Assembly: GCA_032871835.1 (NCBI GenBank)
Contig: CM065302.1
Span: 2,975,094 to 3,039,093, forward strand
DNA: 64,000 bases
Reading direction: 5' to 3'
Source: Dipteronia dyeriana
Lineage: Eukaryota > Streptophyta > Magnoliopsida > Sapindales > Sapindaceae
Position 1 is the first letter of the stretch. The number at the start of each line of letters is the position of its first letter. The translations under genes and the position numbers were made by a program. The notes beneath the pieces were generated by a model. It was not told the origin of the DNA. It saw nothing but the letters and a program-made list of their open reading frames with translations, and ran no database searches. Of this stretch, positions 1 to 10,553 are shown in pieces.

Positions 1-170
1 TTTGACAAGTGCATACATTTTGAGAGTCGTTTGTTTTTTTCACTTAAAATTTAATATGTCTGAATTGAATTCATTAAGTTGTTTTGTTTGTTTTTTTAAG
101 TTGTCAAACAACTTAAAACTATATAAAAACAACTTAAAATAAAAAGTAAGAAATCCTGACTTTTAAATTA

Positions 171-847
171 GGGGGTGTTTGTTTTTTTGTCTGGAATCTG
201 AATAGATCTGAACTTTATTGAGATCTGAATTGAAATCTAAATTTGGGTAACATGTTTGATTTTTATATTCGAGGTTTAAAAATCAATATCTGAAACATGA
301 TATAAATACACTTATACCCTTAATGATTATTAATTTGATGTATTTGTATTTAAAATAAAGTTAATGAAATTATTATTAAAAATAAAATTAAGTAAGAAAA
401 AAAAAAGTGAAGCAAGACTTGTAATAAAAAAAACTATTTTTTTTAAAGTTAAAAAAAAATCTGGAGACAAATCTCAAGAGTCAAACTCCTAAAATTTCAT
501 AGTAATTTTTTAAAAATGTATTTTTTTTAAATGAAGATTCATCTCCAAATTGAAGTTTCAACATTTTTTTTTAATTTGATATGGGTTGGCGACTTCCACC
601 TCCATAACCCTTTTTAATTTTTGTTTATTTTTTTTATCTTATTCTGTAATATTGTGAAGATGGGTATTTTTGGAAAAAATGGGTTAAAGTTAGGTAGGAT
701 TTTCAGACTCTAGATATAAGTCATGATTTCTAATTTATTGGATTTCAGACGTTTTTGGTACTATTTCAGACTTAAGATCCGAATAAAAAAGAAACAAAAT
801 ATCTTTTTGATGTCTTTTCAGACTTAAGGCAAAAAACAAACACCCCC
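171..847. mobile_element. PIF/Harbinger-like MITE (677 bp)
   Basis: The left end GGGGGTGTTTGTTTTTTTG is matched in inverted orientation by the right end (GCAAAAAACAAACACCCCC read on +). Both ends are directly flanked by TTA (168-170 and 848-850), the TWA-type target duplication of PIF/Harbinger elements. There is no transposase; the interior is AT-rich and the ORFs in it are not credible. Termini and duplication are seen directly; the superfamily is inferred from them. Confidence 0.8.
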
Positions 848-1178
848 TTAATTTCAATTCCGTGGATTACAATTAAAATATTATCTTCCAAGTCTACCCC
901 CCAAAGAAGATATATTTCCAAATTTATCTTTTCCAAATTTATCTTATTTTGATATGTATAAAAATTTTTCAAACATATTTCTTATTTTAAACAGGTTTTA
1001 GAAAAAAAAAACCTAATTACTTATCGTACTAATTTTTTCAATGATTGAACGATTGACTTTCTCTCCTACCAAATCTCGAAAAGAACTCTTTTTTTTTATC
1101 TAACAATTCATATAGTGCTCAATAAATTTGTTTATCATATTGAGAATATTTCACGGCTTGAAGATGTTATAGAATATT
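848..1178. other. AT-rich spacer, nothing recognised
   Basis: I see no coding potential, terminal repeat or RNA gene in this AT-rich stretch between the MITE and the next LTR-like block. Confidence 0.5.
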
Positions 1179-2033
1179 GTTGATGTTGATTTCTAGATTG
1201 TATCAGAAAAGCCAACAAAGATTGGATTTCGGCTATTTATTCAAAGAGAAAAGAGAAAAGAGATTCAGAGAGAGTAACGAAGACAAGTTTTACGTGGTAA
1301 AACTCCGATGACCGGAGAAACGTTCACGGGTGGTTGAAGGATCAACCAAGCCAAAAATCCACTATGAAAATATGATGTTCACAAGCTTTCGATCTCTCTT
1401 TCTTCTCTCTGTATTTTCTGTTGTTTGTTGTGTATGCTATATTGCCTATATCTTTTCTGGACGAGATTATGGGTCTATTTATATGTTTATAGAACCATAA
1501 TCTGCCTTGTACAAGCAATACAAGGTCTTTACATTTAATTGTGATTCGATTACTTGTTTGAGGTTGATTCGTCTTCTTTCCTGTTTCGGAGTCTCTTATG
1601 GAAATCGAGTGGGATTCCAGTAGTGCAATCTTATTTGGACTTGTTTCCTTATAAGAGTGTAGTCTTTGTAGTGGAATCAAGTTGTTTCCTGATTGAAGAT
1701 ACTTCTAGCTCAGTATTCTGTTCTCTTTAGGATTCATTCCTGATGGATATCTTCGTGTATTTAATGACTTAATTCGTGTAAACTAAACACTAAATTTATT
1801 ATTTGGTTCTCATTTATCCCGAGTAAGAATAACACTTGTCGGTCTCGAGTGACGCTGTTTGAGCCTGAGTAGAAGATGCTTTCTCGTCTATCCTGAGTAC
1901 TTTTAATTGATTTGGAGTAATTTAGTTGATCCCGAGTAGGTCTTGCCATGCTACTGGTTTACTCGGGTTTTCTTCTCTTTAATAATGTCTCGTAGGATAT
2001 TTCCTGAGTGCCTATTTGGGTGTCCACCTGTCA
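1179..2033 (-). repeat. LTR of a Tat-like Ty3/gypsy element, minus orientation
   Basis: Read on the minus strand the block starts TGACAGGTGGACACCC at 2033 and ends near ...CATCAACA at 1179 (TG..CA). It holds a TATA box (ATATAAATAGACCC, about 1471-1484) and a downstream motif around 1287-1303 (GTTTTACCACGTAAAACTTG). The same start, TATA, motif and end recur at 37461-38032. A polypurine tract abuts the start. Boundaries are inferred from that comparison; no opposite LTR or target duplication was found, so the element is incomplete. Confidence 0.5.
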
Positions 2034-2049
2034 ATTTTCTCCTTCCTGT
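2034..2049 (-). other. Polypurine tract candidate
   Basis: On the minus strand a purine-rich run (AGGAAGGAGAAAAT) lies immediately 5' of the putative LTR start. This is where a 3' LTR's plus-strand primer should be. The same arrangement recurs at 7169-7183. Confidence 0.45.
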
Positions 2050-2383
2050 CAATGACGTGTATGCTTGGTAAAATTCACATACGACAATACCCCTTTAAAA
2101 TATTTTTACCGAGTAAATTTCATTTCGGGCAAGAGTATTTTAATTATCTCAATTTTTATTCGTGTCAGAATAGCTGTCTTGTCATGATGATGTATCTTAA
2201 TGGTGACCCTATAATTTCGATTTGCTTCATTACGCGAGATCTTTAAATGATGGCGACGTTTTGAAGTTTCGACGGTCGAGGGCTAGTTCCTGTTTTGCCA
2301 CGTGTCCCTAGTCTCTTCTTTTTTCAATATCATTTATGAGAAATGATTTTTACGTCTCCCCAAAGCCGCCTACGTCATCAAGC

Positions 2384-2392
2384 TTTATAAAT
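2384..2392 (+). promoter_or_regulatory. Possible TATA box of the antisense-ORF gene
   Basis: TTATAAATT occurs about 190 bases upstream of the first plausible ATG (2573). A gene-like leader with a CACGTGTC box near 2299 lies further upstream. Position and sequence fit a plant promoter; there is no further proof. Confidence 0.3.
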
Positions 2393-2572
2393 TTTCCCCA
2401 CTTCGAAGCCCTAGGGTTTCGTGTCACCACCCCTTTAAATTCTTCACCCAATTTGTGGTAGTTTATTCTTATTTGAGAAAACCAGAATTTTCCTGTCAAT
2501 CCGGATTTCGCTGCAGATCGCTTTCTTCATCAAGGGTTTTTTGCTCCAGTATTCTTTTTAAGGTTAGTTTCG

Positions 2573-5513
2573 ATGGAGCCTTCGTCTCACATTCGTCTTT
2601 GTAATATAGCTCTTGATGCTCTAAATCGTGGGGATTATCAGTTAGTTTCCTGTGTTCGAAGATTGTTGTGGAAACTCCTCCTGGTGAACCTTCATTTTTA
2701 GAAGTCGACGTTTCTGGGCTTTACCCTGATGTCGTTTTTAATCCTATAGCCAGTTCTGATTCATCTGATACTTCATCTAGTTCTGATTCTGACGTTTCTG
2801 ACCACATGGTATCTTTTCGAAAGATGGGTAAACATCAAAGCAGAAGTGAGGTACACAAGCATGGCTCGAGCCGCGTTCAGATCAGGGAACAAGCTGTTAA
2901 CGAGAATGATGTTGAAGAGGTGTTCAGGGTGTCTCGTCTTTCATTTTCTGATGCTCGTTCGAGTGGTTTTGATACTGAACCGAATGTGGTCGGGCTAGCT
3001 GAAATAGAAAAATACCGTTTCCGATTCGACTTGCCCGACTCGGTCACTCTGGTTCCTGCGGGGGATAGAGCTGCATGGAATTCTCCTAAGGGTATGGTCG
3101 CGATTTATGGATCAATGCTATGATGTGGTGTAACACTTCCCTTTCAGCCATTCATTGCCTGGTTTTTGGCTGAAACAGGGATAGCCCTAGCTCAGTTGGC
3201 CTCGAATAGTTATAAAGTCTTGATGTGCATGTGGCATATGTTCAGTAGAATGAATCTTTCGCCGCCTTTCCCAAATGAATTCAGGCAATTCTTTACGTTG
3301 AGACAGGTTAGCAAGACGGTGACCTATTTTCTTACTTCTACTCCATCGGATGGCTGGGTCCCCAAAGAAGCAAAGGTGAATCGGCAGGTCGACACCTCTG
3401 ATGACCCAAAAAAGAAGGGTTTTGTATGGGGATTCCCTACATCCAACAAGTTCTTGAAGAACAGTTGGTTTTTCGCTGGAGGTGCTCTCGGGCTAAACGT
3501 CACTGTTGGATCTGGGGTTTCCCGAACGGTGTTGAGTGTTCCCCGTCTCTTCTGTTCCCCCAAAGTGTGGAACAAAAAAATAATTGATTATAGTGATTCT
3601 GAGCTGAAGAGGTTGACTCGGGCAACTGTTCGTACTCTGGAGAAGAGGAGCAAGAGCTACTTTTTTAAAGAGGAGGATTTGATAAAGTTCGGCTTCTTCA
3701 GACAGATTTCGGGTCATCGCAGACAATGTAAGTGACCCGGCGCCCTTTTTATTGTATTTTTCTGCTTTTTATTTTCTGACATGAATCTTTTTTTTTTAAG
3801 TGTTCAATACAGACGTCGTCAGCGATCTTCAGGCTGGCCAGGTGAAGTCGATTCTGCAGGCGAGTAGAAAATAAGCTTCCCGTCAGGGCGATGAAGGTAT
3901 TGCTCCACCCGAGTCTGATGAGGAAACCGATATTGCTGAGGAAACCGATATTGCTGAGGAAACCGATATTGCTGAGGAACAGATCTCTGAATACGTTCAT
4001 CAGGGTGCTCAGCCTTTTACTCAGGATTCTGCTGGTCCAAGTGGTCAAAGTGAGCCAACTGACACCCCACTGCCTGATAATAGGGAGAGGCAATGTGAAG
4101 GCCCGGGTGAAGAGCCTGTTGGATGGTTTAAAGCCGGCGACGGTGGTAACTTCTTGACGGATCAAGTGCCTGCAGGTGCCGAATTCTTTGAGTCTTTCCA
4201 GGACGATCCGCATGAAGATCCTGCTGCTGACCTTAACTTCCACCGTTCTCGGGGTGAGAAGCGAAAGACAGTTAGTTCGCCGTCCCGTCCTTTCAAAGTT
4301 TCTCGGGTAGTCTCATTTATCGACTCCAGTGATGAAGATGTTGCGGATGAGATTGCCCCGAGTGTTGGCGCTGGAGCATCAGTAGATGCGACCGCTTCAT
4401 GACCGAGTAGGGCTTCTTCTACCCCTAAGGTTGGAGATATGGGGGTTGAACCTTCGGGGGTTCCTTTATTCCTTTCTCCCCAGGATATGTTACGGGAGAT
4501 GTCCTCCGGTCGGGCTTTTATCGGGGAAGACCGCTGGAGCGGCTTTAGGGACGGTTCCCTGACCGAACGTCTTTAAAATGTTTTCAACGGTGCATCTTAT
4601 GTAAGTTAAATCTTACTCCTCTATTGTTTTGCTTCTGTCAGATTTCTGAATATATCTCTTTACAGATGGTGGCCGAATTTGCTGAGTTTGTTTAGACGCA
4701 GCAACATCAAGTTGATCGAATAAGTCGTCTGGAGGCTCAGTTGAAAGCGAGTGAGGAAGATCGTGTTCGAGCTGAAGAAGCTTATTAGCAGAAGGTCGGT
4801 TCTGTACAGATATTCACTGACCATTGTCTGGCGAAGCAGGTTGAAGCCGAGGAGAAGACATCTTTGGCAGAGGAGAAGGTTGCATCACTTCAACATCTCC
4901 TATCTTCTGTTGAAGAATCTGTGATTAAGTTCTAGCAGGAGGCGGAGCAGTCAAGGTCGGCATGACCAAAAAATCGAAGATCTGGTGCGCCAAGTGTTAA
5001 CAGTTGAATCCCTATTCCGAGAGGCCAGGTTGGAACTTGAAGTCCAATGGGTGGATCTTTTTAAAAGAACCCTTGCTTACGATGCCCTACTTCTTTGGGA
5101 ATTTCAACGCTGGCTAGTTTCGGCTGGCGAGTTCTTTAAAGTTAAGAATAGGGCGACCGAGAAGACTCGAGCTAATTGGGAGTTGTCAATTAAACATCAC
5201 GTGGATCGGTCTTTGGAGTCTCTTCGGATTCAGATGAAGGAATGAAGAGCTTACTGTCGTAGTCAAGGCAAAGAGCCTCATCCCATGCATTTAGAGATTC
5301 CGTCCGAACATTCTCTCTGGACCTTTTATGTAAGTCAAGAGTCGGTTGAGGGTGTAATCCCAGATGTCGGGCCAGTCCCGGGTGAAGATTACAGCCGGTG
5401 GATGGATGACACTGTCGACAATATCACTTGACCGTCTAATGAGAGCCTACTTCGTGAGTACGAGATGATGCGAGATCCGAGTATTGGCAAAGGCTCGAAA
5501 TCCTCGCAACCTT
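2573..5513 (+). pseudogene. Broken Transposase_28-like ('putative gypsy type') gene, antisense ORF of a Tat-like element
   Basis: The open blocks are 2668-3123, 3166-3735, 4154-4402 and 4985-5245. Across the stop near 3122 the frame continues as VTLPFQPFIAWFLAETGIAL, then ...LASNSYKVL. This matches the pattern of the plant 'putative gypsy type transposon' domain (Transposase_28): a P-F/L-HPF-like start, then Q-L-x-N-x-W/Y-R/K-x-L. A GT..AG intron fits 3729-3810, and another about 4601-4665. The second exon is acidic and Ser-rich; the third is a Glu/Lys/Gln-rich coiled coil. At least six in-frame stops and a frameshift near the N-terminus make it non-functional. Function in the family is unknown. 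I infer an extra ORF antisense to a minus-strand retrotransposon from the opposite orientation of the flanking LTR. ATG 2573 is the first start but is out of frame with 2668. Confidence 0.6.
3920..3976 (+). repeat. Three tandem 18-bp coding repeats
   Basis: GAGGAAACCGATATTGCT occurs three times in a row inside the second exon and encodes repeated acidic hexapeptides (EETDIA). The copies are identical, so the expansion postdates most other decay of the gene. Confidence 0.85.
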
Positions 5514-5654
5514 AATTTTATAGAATTGTAGAAAATTCTGATTTATTTTTTACTTGTAAAGAACCACTCTTTGAACTGTAACCATTTTTTAGGAGCAATA
5601 AAATTTTATTTTATTTTGAATTGAATGGTCTTGATATGTTTATTGCTGATTGTT

Positions 5655-6330
5655 GCCGAGTGCTGTATTAAACTGGCTGATGTTCGGGTAACTTAATCGA
5701 GTATCTTTTTAAACCGGTTGTTACCCGAATGACTTCAATTGCCAAGTATCTTATTAAACTGGCTTCTTCGATGTTCGGCTAACTTAACTGAGTGTCTTAT
5801 TAAACCGGTTGTTACCCGAATGACTTCAATTGCCAAATATCTTATTAAACTGGCTTCTTCGATATTCGGGTAACTTAACCGAGTATCTTATTAAACCGGT
5901 TGTTACCCGAATTTACCCGAATGACTTCAATTGCTAAGTATCTTATTAAACTGGCTTTTTCAATGTTCGGGTAACTTAACCGAGTATCTTATTAAACCGG
6001 TTGTTACCCGAATGACTTCAATTGCCAAGTATCTTATTAAACTGGCTTCTTCGATGTTCGGGTAACTTAACCGAGTGTCTTATTAAACCGGTTGTTAACC
6101 GAATGACTTCAATTGCCAAGTATCTTATTAAACTGGCTTCTTCGATATTCGGGTAACTTAACCGAGTATCTTATTAAACCGGTTGTTATCCGAATGACTT
6201 CAATTGCCAAGTATCTTATTAAACTGGCTTCTTCAATGTTTAGGTAATTTAACCGAGTATCTTATTAAACCGGTTGTTACCCGAATGACTTCAATTGCCA
6301 AGTATCTTATTAAACTGGCTCTCTATGATT
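5655..6330. repeat. Tandem array, about 91-bp unit, 7 or more copies
   Basis: The phrase TTCGGGTAACTTAACCGAGT recurs (with small changes) near 5682, 5775, 5864, 5965, 6055, 6148 and 6237. Each unit is itself a diverged dimer of about 45 bp built on 'GTATCTTATTAAAC(C/T)GG'. The array directly follows the antisense gene relic, the position of the hypervariable 3' UTR of Tat/Ogre-type retrotransposons (established for that lineage). Confidence 0.85.
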
Positions 6331-6993
6331 AACCGAGTCATCTTGAAACAGGCAAGTTTACACTTGTGTTTCATGCCTGGTTGCTACCCGAACATTACAT
6401 CAAGGCTCACCATGATCATACGTTCGAGTCCTTACGCAATACCAAAGATGTCTCCCCAGTTTTTATGCGCAAGGGTTTGCCGAATCGTTGAGCTCATTTT
6501 TTTTTTTAAAAAAATTGTTTCAACATAGCTACGCATTTCACCGGAATTTCTCCCGATAGCGTCCCGAGCATTTTTCCAGAGTCTGGTGCATCGGGTTTGC
6601 CTTTTTGATGAAGGTCATTTTGACCCTGCTTGACTGGCATGCTTCTACGAGCTTCTCCGCCCATTCGGGATTTGATGGTCTCGAGAATTCTATTTGCATG
6701 TTCTTATTGTCATGCTCTTCTTTCATATGTTCTTATTATCATATGCTTTCTTTTGGAAATTCCGAACAATTTTATGTATTACTGCAAAAAGTCAACCAAG
6801 ATTTAAATTCCACAGTTTAATATTTATCCTGACTAATTTTGTCCTGACTAGAAAAAAGAACAAAACATATATATATATATATATATATTAAGGATAGAAA
6901 ATCTTCAGATATTAGGCATTGCATGGTCGGGGTAAAACCTCAACATTGGGTCGAGCAATCCAATAAGCTCCATGGCCAGCTATTCCCTCGATC
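6331..6993. other. Non-coding remainder of the element, with (AT)n
   Basis: Sequence after the tandem array has no credible ORF. An (AT)n tract sits at about 6868-6888. The pol region expected on the minus strand is missing, so the element is truncated here. Confidence 0.4.
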
Positions 6994-7222
6994 TTGAGCC
7001 CGAGTAGAAGATGATTTCTCATATATCCCGAGTACTTTTAATTGATTTGGAGTAATTTAGTTGATCCCGAGTAGGTCTTGCCATGCTACTGGTTTACTCG
7101 GGTTTTCTTCTCTTTAATGATGCATCGTAGGATATTTCCTGAGTGCCTATTTGGGTGTCCAACTGACAATTTTCTTCTTCCTGTCAATGACGTATATGCT
7201 TGGTAAAATTCACATACGACAA
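6994..7222 (-). repeat. Second copy of the LTR start, polypurine tract and internal edge
   Basis: This matches 1859-2087 over the same length (229 bp) with only scattered substitutions. On the minus strand it reads internal sequence, polypurine tract (GGAAGAAGAAAAT), then LTR start TGTCAGTTGGACACCC at 7168. It is therefore the 3' end of another copy of the same family, cut off at 6994. Confidence 0.7.
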
Positions 7223-7484
7223 ATATATATATATAAAAAATTCAAGATTTTTTTTATTTAGTTTTCGGTGCATATGATCCAAGAAACCAAACAAAGAAAA
7301 TGGTTTCATGAATTATATACACCAAAAAAATGGACAACATATAAAATTGAACTTGAACATTTTTTTTTAACAAATTGACTTAAACTTTGTTTACAGAACA
7401 TGCATAATTATAGTTTTTCATTAATTTTTTATTTTGTTAATTTGAATTTTGTTTTTAGAAAACATACAAAATGTTATAAAGAAA
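7223..7484. other. AT-rich non-coding stretch
   Basis: Nothing recognisable apart from AT-rich DNA leading into the duplicated block. Confidence 0.4.
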
Positions 7485-7921
7485 TGGTGTATGTTAAAAA
7501 ACTTATTTTTAATTATTATGGGTATAAATATAAAATTACTTATTTTCAGACAATGTTATTTAAAAAAATACATGTTGACAGTGCATTCAGTTGTGAGAAA
7601 AAAAAACATGTCATTCAGGTTCAGATTTCAGTCCCTATTCAGTTTTCAGAAAAATTCATGATTGTTTAGTCTTCAGACAAAAAAACAAACCAGTGGTTTT
7701 CCAGTAAATGCGCACTGGTGTATGTTAAAAAACTTATTTTTAATTATTATGGGTATAAATATAAAATTACTTATTTTTAGACAATGTTATTTAAAAAAAT
7801 ACATGTTGACAGTGCATTCAGTTGTGAGAAAAAAAAACATGTCATTCAGGTTCAGATTTCAGTCCCTATTCAGTTTTCAGAAAAATTCATGATTGTTTAG
7901 TCTTCAGACAAAAAAACAAAC
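7485..7921. repeat. Direct duplication of 206 bp separated by a 25-bp filler
   Basis: 7485-7690 and 7716-7921 are nearly identical and offset by exactly 231 bases. Each ends CTTCAGACAAAAAAACAAAC, which resembles the Harbinger-type terminus at 818-842. The filler 7691-7715 matches 8033-8055, the end of the neighbouring MITE. Both copies appear as overlapping ORFs but look non-coding. Confidence 0.85.
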
Positions 7922-8031
7922 GAAGTCTGAGTTAAAGTATGTAAATCTAATGTTCTACATTCAACGCACTAATGAAGTTATATTAGTACACAATGACTTG
8001 AACACACATGTATATACATATATATATATAT

Positions 8032-8391
8032 AGTGGTTTTCCAGTAAATGCGCACTGATATATCAGTGCGTTGTATGTGGACCATTGATTATGGATAAGT
8101 TTTAACAAGTGCATATACTTGGAGTCAAAGTATGTAAATTTAATGGTCCACATCTATCGCACTGACAAATTTATATCAGTATTCACTGACTTGAATTTTT
8201 TTTATATATATAATAATTCTCTTATCAGGACCGTCAGAGTTTTATTATATCAAGACTTTCAACCACAACCACACATTCACAGTGGATCCACAACTCAATA
8301 TTAATAAATACTCACACCCATACGCAATATGTGGTTGTGGTTGGACGTCCTTACCTCTTATATTAGGACGTCTTTACCAAAAAACCACTGT
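8032..8391. mobile_element. MITE with TA-flanked imperfect TIRs
   Basis: The left end AGTGGTTTTCCAGTAAATGC pairs with the inverted right end AGTGGTTTTTTGGTAAAGAC. Both lie in (TA)n, compatible with TA target duplication (Tc1/mariner-like). A perfect 20-base palindrome (8051-8070) sits just inside the left end. No transposase is encoded. Confidence 0.55.
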
Positions 8392-8412
8392 ATATATATA
8401 TAAAAATAAAAA

Positions 8413-8550
8413 GTGAATAGTAATAGAGTAATGTATAAAATGTGATCTCCAAAATGGAGACCAGTTGGACCATAACTCCAATTTGTTGCAACATTTATAC
8501 AAAAATTGTGAAAGTTTCACGCCTTTTTATTTTCCAGCTCCAACACATTT
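8413..8550. repeat. Dispersed repeat family, copy a (partial)
   Basis: It shares 'GTGAATAGTAATGGAG...', 'GGACCATAACTCCAATTTG' and '..CTCCAACACATT' with copies at 26190-26600 and 43262-43436. It is non-coding and probably a non-autonomous DNA element, but no termini were resolved. Confidence 0.6.
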
Positions 8551-8858
8551 TACCTAGGCTCTATTTGATAAGAAGAAGAGATAGAGGGAGGGATAGAGAT
8601 GAGAGAAGAGCTGCAATCCATTATGTGGTTGAAGAGACAAGAGAGAGTAGAGGAGGAGAGGAGAGGAGAGGAGAGAGGGAGACTCCTTCCGAGCCCACCA
8701 AAATCAATCCTCCCATTATTGGGCGGATGAGAAGAGTGGGGATATAATGGGTAGGAATACCCTCCAATTTTTTATTACCCTCCAATTTATATAAAAGGGT
8801 AATATAGTAAATTTATAAATTATATACAAATTCAGATAGATATTATCTTATGGAAAAA
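8551..8858. other. Purine-rich non-coding stretch
   Basis: A GA/GGA-rich tract (about 8575-8690) gives an artefactual Arg/Glu-rich ORF. No supported gene. Confidence 0.4.
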
Positions 8859-9026
8859 GCTTGGGAACTAACCGGTCAGTACCCAGCTATACTGACCCTC
8901 AAATGGGATGTTGCCACGTGATAAAAACTCTTTTACTTTTTACCATTTTCTCCTTGCTTTGGGTTACGCGGCAACTAACCATTGGTTGGTCAGTATAACT
9001 GAGTACTGATCGGTCAGTACCCAAGC
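8859..9026. mobile_element. Foldback element with about 39-bp terminal inverted repeats
   Basis: GCTTGGGAACTAACCGGTCA at the left is matched by the inverted right end GCTTGGGTACTGACCGATCA. Complementarity continues to '..TATACTGACC', about 39 bases with five or six mismatches. The 168-bp unit would fold into a long hairpin. I found no convincing target duplication. Confidence 0.7.
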
Positions 9027-9049
9027 AATGTCCTTTTCTTATTCATCCC

Positions 9050-9708
9050 TGATAATCTCTCTCTTTCTTAGTTCTTTCATCCCTCCTACGGACCTACTCT
9101 CTCCCCCTTCTGCCAATATAGTGGAAGTGTTACACTAAAAGAAATATCTATATTTTTAATTTTATTATTTATCAACAATTGAAATCCTTAATTAACACAA
9201 TATTGTAATGATATATTTTATTTATTTAACACAAAACTGGAAAAAAAAAGATGGAAAAAAAACTTATTTTCTAAAAAAAATGGTTTGGAGTATCTTTACA
9301 ACCTTTTTATCTTGTTTTGTAATTTTAGTTAATGGATTATTAGTAGAGCTTCTTATTGAGTGGAGATAAAGACACCCTTCAAAAACTATATTCACACCCC
9401 CTTTATAATCACATCTTTTCGAAATTTTAAAAATTTATAATTTATAAATAAATCCGATTTAATGTAAAAAATACTCTTTATTTAATTATACTATTATAAT
9501 TTATAAATAAACCAGATTTAATACTAAAAATACTCCTATTTAATTATACTGTATTGTATTTTTATAAGTTAACATTTCTCATTTTAAAAACGTTTTGATT
9601 GACTTTGGATTTAGCTATTTACAGCTGCATTTGCTTGTGGGTCTTACAAAGGGAAATAAGTGATCTTCATTCTTCACATCACTGACTTTTAAGTTTCTCC
9701 CAATTTTT
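9050..9708. repeat. PPR upstream region, paralogous to 45540-46406
   Basis: Several blocks are shared in the same order with the region upstream of the second PPR locus: a CT-rich 'TTCTTAGTTCTT' part, 'GTTACACTAAAA', the 'TTAATTAACA' repeat block, 'TTAATGGAT..TTAGT', and the final 'ACATCACTGACTT..AAGTTT'. The two loci therefore derive from one duplicated segment. It is non-coding. Confidence 0.7.
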
Positions 9709-9729
9709 ATGAAATTTTTAATTTACTGT

Positions 9730-10553
9730 ATGAAAATTAAACCAACCATGTCTGCCCAGAGATTTATACGATCGCTCTCCACAACAAATCCACACGAGCA
9801 AACAGCTTCCAACATTGCTCGAGTCCTGAGCCATTCAGGCATTGAACACCTGAAGAACAACCCTTTGATACTCTCCACTTTCAATTCTCACGCAGTCCAA
9901 CTTATTTTCTTAAACCCAACACTCCCTCATCGTTCTTGCTTAAAATTTTTCAACTTCCTCCGCCAAAACCCTGTTAATAAGCCCGATCTTGTTACTCATT
10001 TGACCCTAATTTGACCTGACATTGTTATTTACAACACTTTGATTGATGGGCACAACAAGAAAGGGAACTTAGAGGCAGCAAAGAGGCTTTTTGAAGAGAT
10101 GGAAACAATAGGAGTGAAGCCCAACACTGTTACTTATAGTGCTTTGATTGATGGGCACTGCAAGAAAGGGAACTTAAAGGAAGCAAAACGGCTATTTGAA
10201 GAGATGGAGAAAAGAGGAGTAAGACCTGATACTATTACTTACACCGCTTTGATTGATGGATACAACAAGACAGGGATGATGATAGAAGCCCATAATCTAA
10301 GAGGTGTGATGGAAGTAAGGGGGCATATACCAGATGTATACACATTTTCATCGCTCATACATGGTGAACTATCATCCGGAGAATGAGCAGAGGCATTGAA
10401 ATTGCTTAGTGAAATGAAGCAAAGGGGTTAATGCCGGATTTGGGCATCCATAAAGCAATTATTTCGGGCCTGTCCAAGCAAGGGAAAGCAGATGAAGCTT
10501 TGAGATTGCATAATGAAATGTTAGAGGCTGGTATTACACCTGATTACTGGCTA
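9730..10553 (+). pseudogene. P-class PPR (restorer-of-fertility-like) pseudogene, short
   Basis: An organelle-targeting-like N-terminus (RFIRSLSTTNPHEQTASNIA, Ser/Thr/Arg-rich) runs to about 10014 and ends in a TGA. The next frame opens at 10039 with PPR units such as VTYSALIDGHCKKGNLKEAK and ITYTALIDGYNKTGMMIEAH. A further stop at about 10384 and a frameshift near 10425 precede a last unit ending 'AGITPDYWL'. Only about five 35-residue units remain, against ten or more in intact family members, so a central deletion is likely. RF-like PPR proteins bind organellar RNA in mitochondria; this copy should not. ATG 9730 is chosen by alignment with the paralogue at 46407; ATG 9748 and 9709 are alternatives. 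Confidence 0.75.

Noticed and set aside
5655..6330. CRISPR-like regular repeats
   Set aside because: Units are contiguous tandem copies without unique spacers, and the context is a plant genome.
1860..7221. A small LTR retrotransposon or TRIM with 227-bp LTRs (TGAGCC...ACGACA at 1860-2086 and 6995-7221)
   Set aside because: The flanks do not match (CTGTT and AATAT), there is no primer site, and the repeat contains a minus-strand polypurine tract followed by an LTR start. It is better explained as two copies of one 3' end.
8442..8747. 101-codon ORF with an Arg/Glu-rich C-terminus
   Set aside because: It spans a dispersed repeat and a GGAGA tract; no protein pattern.
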